This document shows positions 44,401-55,300 of a DNA stretch of 64,000 nt, piece by piece (the stretch's first letter is position 1; the number at the start of each line of letters is the position of its first letter). The stretch covers positions 62,001 to 126,000 of the forward strand of contig MU839157.1 of the NCBI GenBank assembly GCA_030685235.1. Reading direction: 5' to 3'. The DNA is from Copromyces sp. CBS 386.78. Lineage: Eukaryota; Ascomycota; Sordariomycetes; Sordariales; Sordariaceae. A program made the position numbers and the translations under genes. The notes beneath the pieces are model-generated. The model ran no database searches and had not been told where the DNA came from. It was given only the letters and a program-made list of their open reading frames with translations.

Positions 44401-47400
44401 CTTGACCGCAGTTGTGATGTCACCCCAGGGATATGCTGTAGGGTTCCCGCGGGGGGTTAGGGGTAAGAAGGATGCAGTATGTAGGTACGGGAAGTGTTGA
44501 TGTTGAGATGTGGTTGTTGTAGGGAGAATCTCAGACTGGCACCGATCAAATATTAGGAGGCTCAACACTGCACTGAAGAGGATAGACCTGGAGGGAAAGA
44601 GAGGCTCAGAAGATGGATCCGAGGGAAGGAGGACTTGGTGTTTTAATATGACAACGCTCAGATGTTTTTTCCCAAGTGGAAGGCGGCATGCGGTGCAACA
44701 CTTTACGGGGAAGTCCATGTCCGCTTCTCCTTCCGCGCCCGGTCGACCTCCTCTTCGGAAGGTATCCCGCCACCTTTCTGTGTCCATCAACCATCTCAAG
44801 AAGGTTGTATTGGCTGGCACTGCAGTGTCTTGCCCACCTCAGTCGTCCATCCAAGGAAAGATGAGCGAGGTCGGGCCCGGGGTCGACCTCGCTCGCTCCT
44901 GTCGTTTAACTGGCTACAGAGCTGCGTTAATGAGCTGCCAATTCGGGAAGGCGCCCGTTACGTCGACTTACACCACATCCCAGTGGCGTTATGTTTGGGC
45001 TAGGCCAAGGCTGGGTTAGTAGATGATGTGCTTCTGATGGCGGCCCTTAACTGATTCGCAGTACGGTGCCGAGGCCTGAACCTGTGACGGGAAGAAGAGA
45101 CAAACTGCGGGATCTGACAGCAAAGAGATAAATAAAGTCTCTTGCATTCCATCTCTCGTTACTGATTAATTGCACCTTTGTGAACTGGGAACACATGAAA
45201 TGTCTCGTTCTTTACTCGGATCTCAGCCTGTGAAGCACAAGGAAAACAAAGTCCAGGTGTTAAAGAGTTAGTGTGGGCTGTTAGGGGCATCACTAGTTCC
45301 GCAGTCCACATGGATGTTAGTGTTAGGGAGATGCCCGATCTGCTTTGCGCCCGTCACAACGAGCAACCCCCGACCCCACAAGTCGACAAGCGCCTCAGCC
45401 GCCCCTTGTTCACCAGTTGCAGACGAGATCACGAACGTGCTTTCTTCCTTCAGCTATTCTGGCCGTCCATGATAAGCCAGCGTAAGGCCTGATGTGTGGC
45501 AGATGGCCAAGTCCACACGGTATTGGATGCCAAGATAACTTAATTCTCACGTACACATCAAGTGACGACCTTCTCTTTCCAGAAGAATTGGCGGACAGAC
45601 AGGAAGGCGACGTCCCGCGGTGGGATTGCATTGGCGACCAATTTTACTGGTCAGGGACGGGACCTAGGTCGGAGGTACGACCAACTGTTAAGACACAGGC
45701 GCGAATCCCACCAAGTTTACTAACGTGGTGCCTTCCTGCACTGCACGTTGACGTTAACGGGAGGAAAGAGCCGTCGTCGTGGCGGCATCGCCCATCCCAC
45801 CATCTTCATCCGGGCATTGTTCTTCGCTGTATGTTTGCCTGCCCGTGGGCATCACTCGCTATCGTTATTTGCCCCTCCTTCCACTCAAAATCATTCTTCT
45901 TTGGCGCATCATCATATCAATTTGAAGCCACACCATCACAGCGGCCGATCGTTATCGCAGCATCCATCATGAAGCACCCAAGAAGAACCAGATGAACCAG
46001 CGGGTTCCCGGCTTCGGTAATGGCAATGGCAATGGCAATGGCAATGGTAATGTTGTTGCGCGCCAATGGTGATGATGAAAACCACAACTCCTTTTCCGGG
46101 CTCGTCCGTCACACACACTGCGCTTCAGCGGCCAATTCCTTCTGTCTACCCTATGCGCCGATATCCGTAGCCAAGAGACCGTTAGCACCAACACCATCAG
46201 CCACCTTCTCCCCTCGGAATCCCCTCACTCAGTCGCCATGCAGCCCATCTTTGTTCTGCCCGATTGGGATCAGAATCACGGTACTATTGGTGTCCTTTTC
46301 GTCCAACCGAGAAAGGCATGATCACAACCTCCGTCGGCCAAGGAGGCGGACTGCAACAGTACACCAGACTAGCGACCCATTCCGGGCAGCAACCAAAGAC
46401 ACAGTGCCAGCCCTGTCAACCCTTCTCAAACCCGTCAACCTCTCACGGCCCACGACAGATTTGTCTCCGATCGGCGCCAAGCTTCAAGATAAGCTCTCGA
46501 CAAATGGCAGACGCCTGACTGGTTCAGAGCCTCGGAGCCCTGGGCCAGGCTGGCTAGCTTGTCTCGAGCCTCCCCTCGTTTGCGTCCCTCCAAAGTGTGG
46601 TACTACGACATGGGCCCGTCTGGGGTAAACTGCTGGATGCGGCAGTTCAATTAGACTCGCCAGTCAGCCAAGAACACCTTGTCCTTGCTTGCTTGCTTCC
46701 GTCTCCCCTCCTAATGATCCTACATAGGGCCGGACTGCCACTAGTACTGAGGTCTAGGCATCAGGAATAGGGGCCCGGACGGCTACAGGGTTGATATTCT
46801 TGGTCGCTTCCACTCATGTGAAAGGCACTTGTGATTGTTAAGAGGTTGATGTGAAAATAACAAGAGAAGACCGGGCTAACCATGTGCCATATCGCCAGAA
46901 GCAGACATCCCACGCTCGGGAATAGCCAAGCAACTACAAGCAACTGCAAGCACTGACAAGAAATCGACAAGAAATCGACAAGACCTGTCAAATATGCGCC
47001 CAGCGCAATCAATCGCCCGATCTATTGCTTGGCCACCCATCCTGCTGCCGTCTTGATGCCATCGTCTGCACGCCGAGGAATGTGGCAGCGGCGACAAGCC
47101 TGTATACCACCCACCCACCACCTGTGACAGCTTGGCAGACGATATCATCATTGAATGTAGCCTGTGACGCCTCAATAACCGCGGCATTTTCAACTCCTCG
47201 CTCCTTCGTCTCGAATTCGACCCCGATCCATACCTCAGAATAGAAGCGCCGGGTAGCGATAACGTTATACAACCTATAAAATGCTGTGGTCCGCTTGCGC
47301 TTCCCAGTCGTTTCGCTAGTCGTCCATATCACCTTCCAATCTTGGCAATGAGGGTCGAACAATGCTGCTTGGTCCGCCGTGGGTCAGTGTACGCAGTACA

Positions 47401-48157
47401 TGTGCTAGGTATGCTAGCCTGCCATGTGCTAGTGCCATGTTTCATCGGCCCTTGATGCACCAGGGCCGAACAGAGTCGAGAAGGTCTTCCACGACTCGTA
47501 CGCGTCCAGTCAAACCAACATACCCAGCAATTCGGCTCCTTCCCTTTGGGTCCAAGCTTGGACCCCCCCGGGCTGCTCGATATTCGGCCGGTCGTGGTCC
47601 GACTCGGAGCTGTGCAGGGAGCATCATGACCACTCTTACTGTGACAGACACAGCTGTGTGACAGCATCACCAGGTCTGCATCAAGGCTCCAACTTGCCTG
47701 TTACAGAGTTACAATATGATACCGAAGGAATGGAAAGCACAACCAACAAGCCGACTTCAAGCGGAACTCGGCAGCAAAAGCGATGATAACGATCGGGTTA
47801 TGATCTTCTCGCATCACGACCTATCTGTCTCTGGAACGCTCTCTCACGAGCCCCGAGGTGTGTCCCGTCCGATTTCCTGGCTTTCAAGTTACATGCTGAT
47901 AGGCAGGGCTGCAGGTAAACGGGTTCTGTCATTGTTCGTGGGGCGCATGGCAGTGGGAAGCATAGCAGGCGACTTTGGGGTTGCCACATTAGACTGGTGG
48001 ATTGTTCCGGACTAATAATTCGACACAATGTCGTCGAAACTGGTAAGGGAGCATGGTTGGTAGGGTGGTGGCCCTTGGTTTCAGAGTCTGATTGGCCTTC
48101 CCGAACGTGTACTTAATCGCCTCTTCGCCATCATTGAGTTCGCCGCCCTGTCTGCCC
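44401..48157. other. long intergenic region between OPT and aldose epimerase genes
   Basis: 3.75 kb. The left part is the promoter and leader of the OPT gene, the right end the 3' flank of the epimerase gene. It includes an AATGGC hexanucleotide tract. The best of many short frames (minus 47009-47362, 117 codons) has no family match. No RNA gene recognised. Confidence 0.5.
46019..46048. repeat. (AATGGC)5 hexanucleotide repeat
   Basis: Four perfect AATGGC units and one AATGGT. In one frame this would encode Met-Ala repeats, but no gene is supported around it. Confidence 0.85.
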
Positions 48158-49518
48158 TCAAACCAGCCCGAATGTCCACGAGCTTTCCCAGTTGTACTTC
48201 TGGCCGGGGCCGAGAATCTGCTTGTCGACCCGTCCCCATTCCGGGCTTTGCCTTTGGGTTAGCTATCGACTGGTCTGCTACTCATTTGGTCAAGAGGGAC
48301 TTACTGGTTGATACCATCCGGGTAATCCTGAGCCTCAATGGCAACACACGAGCTCCTACCGGCAGTTCTGGGCACCGCCGTCCCATTCACAGCAAGCTTT
48401 TGTGTGCTTTTCAGCTGCGCGCTCCCATCCATCCAGTTGCAAGAATACAGGACGACACCCGGTTGATCGGTCCGCAGATCAGCCTTGACACCGGAGAACG
48501 GGCTCGCCAAAGAGACGACCACAGCATCCCTCGACGGCTTATTCTCGATCAACCAATATCCGTTATAACCCTCGCATGCGCCGTTAGCACCGCAGTTCCC
48601 TGAAAATCCCGGCTGATCGCGAGCATGGCCTAAAGCGAGGTTGGCAGCGCTGGCAAAATCGTTGATGGAGCCCCTGGCCGCAGTCAAAATCTTGCCGGTA
48701 GGGAGCGCACCTTGGTCGGCCTCAAGGTAGCGCGCAGAATAGGGCATATACAGGGTGTGGTCCCAGATCTTGTCCGTGGCCGGGTTCTTGTAAGCGTCAA
48801 GGTTGAAGTAAGTGTGTTGAGTGAGAAGGACAGCTTGTTGGAATTAGCATGGTAACCCGGAACTACAGGCAAGGGAGGTGAGTTTCTTCAGTAACATACG
48901 AGTCTTTCTCTCGGGAGAAACGGCGTTCATCTTGATGTGCCAGGTGTTTTTGCTGACGGAGTAGGTCACGCTGGAGTCAACGCGGCCCAGCATACCCAGC
49001 GACGAGTTGGAAGCATCGGAGATGGCAAAGGTGATGGACGTGGGCGTGTGTTCGGTCACGTTCCAGAACCGGAACGACCAGTTGTTGGTGCCGCTGTGCA
49101 AAGTGTTGTCGCCGTCGTTTAGCTCGGTGTGGTACTCCTCGCCGTCGATGGTGTACTTTCCCTTGCCGATGCGGTTGGCATAACGGCCTGGGATGGCGTT
49201 GTACACGGGGTGGCCCGGGTCCTTTGCTGTCGTCTACGTTAGTGGATTCTTCATTGGACTCGACCAGCTGCTTTTCTTCGGATACTAACGATAGTAGTCC
49301 ACGTCATCATAACCCAGAACCACGTCGATGTCCTTGCCGTTCTTGTCCTTGACAAAGAGGTTGGTGAGGGTCGCGCCGTAGGGGATGAATTGCGCCTTGA
49401 TTCCTGGAGCCGCAATCGTGTATTTCCCGTCGGGGCCGGCCTTGATGCCCTTGCCTGGAGCGCTGAGAACTGTTGCCGCCTCCATCAGAAGGGCGAGAAA
49501 GGTGATGATGGATCTCAT
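48158..49518 (-). CDS. secreted aldose 1-epimerase (galactose mutarotase)
   Basis: Interconverts alpha and beta anomers of sugars such as glucose and galactose. Four exons: 49290-49518, 48900-49226, 48305-48833 and 48158-48245. Introns of 63, 66 and 59 bp give consistent phases. The product is 390 residues. Start at 49518, where a signal peptide begins (MRSIITFLALLMEAATVLSA), so this form is probably secreted; an in-frame Met eight codons upstream would spoil it. GalM signatures: PVYNAIPGRYANRIGKG, DNTLHSG, the catalytic-His block LTQHTYFNL, and the catalytic-Glu block AIEAQDYPDGIN near the C-terminus, followed by NHPEWGRVDKQILGPGQKY. Exon 4 is short; I chose its acceptor because it alone restores the conserved P-E-W/F and G-P-G-x-x-Y. 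The neighbouring PKS is co-oriented but 2.8 kb away. Confidence 0.92.
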
Positions 49519-50720
49519 TATGTTTTTCGGACGATGGCGCACACCCTCACTGATCGCTTAAAAACCGCATCCACATCACACCTTTCCTTTTTGGCTTCCA
49601 GCCTCCCCTTATATACCCCTCTCCATATCGTCCGACTGCTTCTCTTCATCATACCCAAACCATGGCAAACCACGTCGGAGTCGACATTTTGGTTCTGCAT
49701 GTGTCATACGCAAGCGACCCAAGCCGGGAATCGGGAAACTATTCGAGCTTTTGGATCCCGCTTTTGCCTGCTTACAGGCATGCATTTTCCCCGGGTTCTG
49801 TGCCCCGTGTTAACACCCCAGATCTCGGCATTCCCTTGCATTACCCCAGATTGAGAACGGGAAAGGCGGGATGGAGGTTTGATTCCGCATGTTCCAAACT
49901 GGAAGTGGTGTCATGAGGGGAAATGGCACATGCTTACCCACACGAGCCTTGGTATCTATCCCCTGAGCCTTACCTTGGCTTGCTTCCTAGTGAGGGGCAA
50001 GGCCCACAGCGTGTGATGCACCACGTTGGCGGACTGCATTCTACCAGCATCGTGTTTTCTTGTCCCTTTCCTTGTGTTGCGTTGCTTTGCCTCATTGCAT
50101 CCTTATTATGCCTGTTTGATATTAGCCTGAGTTAAGACACCCAACGGAGACCCTGGTAATGATGCCGTGTCCTCGTCCACGTCCGCGTCCGCGCCCGGAA
50201 AAGTTTAGGGGGGCTTTTCTCATCACAGCCAAGAAGTGGGAAGGCGTTCCATGACCATCAGATTACCACCTCCAAATGCAGAAACTCCTCAAATGAAGGT
50301 AATGGAAATGGCGATCGACACTTCTTGCACATATTAAACGGCGAATTGGATGCGGTTTATGGTTTCGTCTGTCATGCGGGACGAGAAGATTTCTTAAAAT
50401 TTGTTGAAATACTCCTGTTGTACGAACCGAATTCCCGCTGGCGTGCAAAGTGAACGGGGGAAATGCCTTGGCCTTTATAGAGGAGAGTGGTACACGCCAT
50501 GGATTCGCAGTTCTCCTTACCTTACACATAAATGCTGCCGTGAGACCACTGACTGTCGACCGTGCGTGTGTTGAGTCCGTATGGACGACACCTAGAAAGC
50601 AACTCGCCAAATGGTCAATTTGAGCGTCAAGTAACAAGAAGGAATGCGCAAGCCAAAACCACCCCCCCTCCCCCACTCCGGAAAAAAAGGAACGAAAAGA
50701 ACAGAACCAATCAATAAACC

Positions 50721-50753
<33 letters not shown>

Positions 50754-52302
50754 TCAGCGGCCAGAGCAGGGTCGAACCCGTCCACTCTTGACACGCCTAC
50801 GAAAACTGTACCACCGTCACCACGTAACGAGCAATGTTTATCTGGCCCCGCCACATGCCGCTAGATCACGAGGAAACCTTGACTAGCGAGGGATCTTGGA
50901 GTTACTGATGGGTGCTGAAGCGGGACCTTATGAGGTTCAAGTCCAAGGTCGGCAAGTGCCTGGCAGGTACTTAAGTGGATGGTGGCATCTGGATATAATG
51001 AATCCAAAGGCGATGTGCTCTATCGGCATAGAAGGCAACCTAGCGATGAAATTGGCTGACACCTCTACTAGTCAGACGGTCGATGTTGTAGATCTGGCGA
51101 GTAGATCGGCTAGAGGAATCTTCCTTCGCAAAGAACGCCACTCTGTTCACCCGTCTTGCTTTCTAGCCGCCTCTATTCTCCAGTCCAGCCAGGAACAACT
51201 TCTTCTAGTGATATGGCACTAAGGATCTGGATATCACCTGATTGTCACTTCCTACTTCATGTCACCTAGCACTAGATATGTAGTCGTGAGTTTGGCCTTA
51301 TTCATGCCTTGGTTACACGAAGCTTATGTATTCGTTCCACAGTGATTATGTCTTGATACCGTATAGCCATGGAGATCCCGGAACCCGTCGTCGAGATATG
51401 ACAGGACAAAACACATTCAGCATTGCAGATTGCTCGGTTTTCTCCTCCTCCATAAAGGCAGTCAAGCCCTTAGGCACTTGGGCTGCGTCAAAGTCAATGA
51501 CATTGCCATTGAAACCCTCAAGTTCTTCTAGATACTGAAGAGGCTTCCTTCGGCCGACCATCATTTAGTTATAGCGTCTTTAAGGGAACGAACTAGACAG
51601 CTTTCCTGAGTTGTGTACGCCCCGCGCACTCGCCGGTCAGCTGCGGAATATGCTTAGCTTCCCTGGAGATGGACCTCAGAATATCCTGTACCTGATGTTT
51701 TAAACGTGTGTAAAGCGCTGAGGACACCCATGAGGTTGATTGATTTCCTGTCGTAACGTGCAGTATTGTGGCTCGCTACGGATGATGGGCTGTAGAATCT
51801 CGAGAAGTTGAAGATGTTCGATATAAGGTTTGATGACATGGCGGGAAAACATCATAAGATCGTGTTATGCGTGCGATCTTCAACATCATCAACATGGATG
51901 CTTCACTGCAACGGGAACCACAAAAGAGACTTTTTTTTTGAAGTGTTTGTCTACCTAATCCGACACTTATATCTACAAACTATATCCCACTCGTCCTTGT
52001 ATTCGGAACGGAGTGTTTAGAAATGAGCAAGTCATGTCCGACCGATATCCGGCGACATATGACTGCGAAACTATTTAAACCCCCTATCAAGCAGAACGCC
52101 GATCCCATGTAGTAGGTAGCTGAGTGTATATAGTAACCATGAATATCTGTCTAGCTCGTGAGAGCAAGTGAAGCCGAAATCTAGAAAGAATATTCCACTC
52201 TAGTCTGGTGGAAGAGAAGAGAACGCAAAGTATTAGAAGAAATGAAGAAGAAAAACGAACCGAACCATCGAACCATACCGCACCGAAAACCCCCGCCGTC
52301 AC
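49519..52302. other. intergenic region between aldose epimerase and PKS genes
   Basis: 2.8 kb. The left end is the promoter of the epimerase gene, the right end the 3' flank of the PKS gene. A 29-base poly(A) run lies at 50721-50749. A 72-codon minus frame at 51346-51564 reads protein-like (GFNGNVIDFDAAQVPKGLT) but stands alone. Confidence 0.5.
50721..50749. repeat. A29 homopolymer
   Basis: Twenty-nine consecutive A bases (T on the minus strand). The adjacent sequence at 50750-50830 has weak tRNA-like boxes; see findings. Confidence 0.95.
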
Positions 52303-55300
52303 TTAGAGAAAGATGGACGACTCCTTCTTTCCAACGTCCTCCCAACTACCCGACAGGGTCTTATCCTCATCGGTATCATCACCAACGCTGGTAACAGTGC
52401 TGGCACCGGAGACCACAGTGGCAGTGCTGACGATCGAATCCACGGTGCGCTCAGTCAAAGTGCTAACCGAAGCCTCGAGAGAGGGAGTGGTGTTCGGAGC
52501 CGTCTTGACCGAACTCCCAGCGGCCTGCAAAGCCTGAGATCCAGCGGGGGTCTCCTCCTTCTTCTCAGTAGGAGCAGGAGACTTCTTGGCTTGAGTACCG
52601 CGGGTGGCCAGAAGGTCAGTGGCAATGCCGTCGCACAACTGCGCAATGCTGGTGGCACTCAGGATTTTCATCACCGCAACGTCCTGGGCAACCGTCTTCC
52701 AGATCCAGGAGCGGATCTCCACCGCAACGAGGGAGTCGACACCGAGCTCAGTGACGCTGTTGGCGGGAGTGATTTCGCCCTCGGCAATCTGCAGAAGTGA
52801 CTCCAGGCGACCGATGAAGGCGGGAATGTAGACCTTCATCACGTCCTCTTTGGTGGTGGCAGCCTCAAGATCTTCGGCAAGAGACTTTATCTGCTGTCCA
52901 GCAGAGCCAGCGGTGGCTTCGTCCTCCTCGGGGAGGGTGTTATGAGAGAACCGAGGATCGAGCTGCCAGTGCTGGTTGGGTGCATCCATGCGGAACCGGT
53001 TCATGCCGGTAGTGATGTCGTAGACTTGATCACCCACGGGCTTACCGGCAGCAATGGCCTCGAGGAACATGTGGTGAAGATCACGCTCTGAGATGGGCGG
53101 GTATCCCTCACGCTCGAGACCGGCGTAAAGATCATCCTTCTCACGGTGCAAGAAACCGAGACCGTAAACGACACCAATGTTGAGAGCCGTGGCCGGCAGT
53201 CCGCGGCAACGACGGGAAGCGGCGATGCCGTTCATGAACATGTTAGCCGCGGCATAGTTGGACTGACCGGCGTGGCCGCCAATGGCAGCGAAAGACGAGG
53301 TCATGATGAAGAAATCCATATCCGGAGAATTGAAGACCTCGTCCAGGTTCTTGGAACCAACCACCTTGGGATTCATGACACGATTCCAAGTCTCGACGGA
53401 CATCTCCGAGAAAACACGGTCGTCAAGAACCATGGCACCGTTGACCACGCCTCCGACAGGCGGCCAAGAGTCTTCGACGAGCTTCGTCTTGAAGGCAATG
53501 ACCGTGTTGAGGTTGGTCACATCCATCGCCTCAAACTTCACCTTGATGCCGCGAGCATTGAGCTCCTTCTGCCACTGAGGTTGCTCCTTTGGAGGGTTGC
53601 GACTGCACAAGACAAGGTGACGAGCACCCTGCTCGATGAAGAGAGAGCAGAGACTCTGACCCATATCGCGAGTGATGCCAACAAGGACATAGGTCCTGTT
53701 AGGGCGAAGCATCTTCTCGCCCACGGTAGGCTTGATCATGTGAGCGATAGATCGCTCCGCCTTCCAGTCGAGCATCTGGAAAGTGTCTGCAGACACAGCC
53801 GAGTCAAGCAACTTGGGCAGAGTGATGGGATCCTGGATATCGAAAGCAGGCTCTTTGACATCGAGCAGGATTCTCTTCATGCCGTTGTAGGAAAGAGCTA
53901 CAGCCTCTTCCCAAAGCTTCTGAACGAATTCGGCGATGGGGCCGGCCGCTGAGTGAGTGATGAGATAATTCTCGGCGTGATACACGCAGTTCTCAGGCAT
54001 CGAGTCAACCAGCATGCGCGAGATGTCGTGGGTCTTAGGCAGCATGTTGACAATGCAAGCTCCGTCAATGGGATAAAGGGCCTCGATTTGCCTTGTAGTC
54101 GACTGGGTATGAACAAAGGTCATACCGGGAACCGTTTGGCACCGACGCTCATCAGTGGAAGCACCCACGAACAAGATGCCGCGATTGCAAAAGACATCCT
54201 TGGCGCATTCGAAGAGTAAACTGTCTGGTTCGATGATCATGACAGCCCTGCCATAGGCCATGTCGGCGATAGTGAGAGCGTAAAGATACCTGCTCAGCAA
54301 GCCAAGGTAGAGTGGCTCACAAACGCCAACCGTGTCCTCAGGGAGCGTGCTGATAATCGCAGAGGCAGTCGAAATGTAGGACTTGTTCGACTTGGAAAGG
54401 GCAACTTGAGTCTTGCCAGTCTTGTTGTTGCGGCCGATGCAGACATGACCGGAACAAATGCTTCCAATCTTGAACATGTTGACAATGCTGTAGTCCACAT
54501 GCATGGCCGATTCGGTATGCGAAGGATACAAGCTGCTCTTCTCGACCCGGGTTTCGTAGCGGCCAGAGGTTGAACGGAGGACCTCAACAATGTCCTCCAG
54601 AGTGTTGACTGTATCAGTCACCACGCGGCGGGGCGCATTGACACGCTGATTGCCCTCCTTCCAAGGGAGAACGCGAGGGACAATCAAGCGGCCACTCTCA
54701 AGGTGCACCTCATGCTCACGAATCCACAAGGGCTCATCATCTTCGTTCTGTTCGCCGAGGAAATGGACAATGAACCGAGCAAACGTCTTGGATACGGCGC
54801 GAACGGCTGGGTGTGTATCGATGGTGTCGAGATCGAGCACTTGGATGTGCAATCCGGGGACTTCACCGGTTACCGTTCGAGTAAACCCAAGCGAGGCGGC
54901 ATGGTCGGGGTTGGTAAACCTCGCATTATGAGTGACCCACATGATGAGCATTTGGGGACGAAGCAAGGACCGAATGGTGTTCATGCGCTCGGCTGTCATG
55001 TCGGCAAGAATAGGCTGATCAATATCGCCAAGGATGATGGCTGCGGTGCAAGATGAGAGCAACTGGTCGTTGTGAATATCCTCAAAGGAGTCGACAGCAG
55101 TGATCTTTTCGCAGAACGAGGCAAGTTCCTGAAAGACGCCGGAAGAGATGCAAGATGTCCAGACTTTCTTGCCGCCGACAATCAAGAGATGCTTGACCAG
55201 AGGAGTCGCGGTGGCGTGATGAAGAGGCCAGAGCAGTTGCTTCTTCCTCCGTGACTTCGCCTGTCTCACACTGAGGGTGAAACCAGGATTGAACCACATA

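Noticed and set aside
44401..44820. N-terminal extension of the OPT frame
   Set aside because: The upstream part lacks family resemblance; the Met at 44400 gives the usual short acidic head.
47009..47362. 117-codon minus-strand frame
   Set aside because: Looks mildly protein-like but no domain, no exon partners and no neighbour context.
50928..50960. B-box-like GGTTCAAGTCC on the plus strand
   Set aside because: The flanking bases do not form a T stem and no A box lies upstream at the right distance.
53146..53952. 268-codon plus-strand frame
   Set aside because: Antisense to the PKS KR region.
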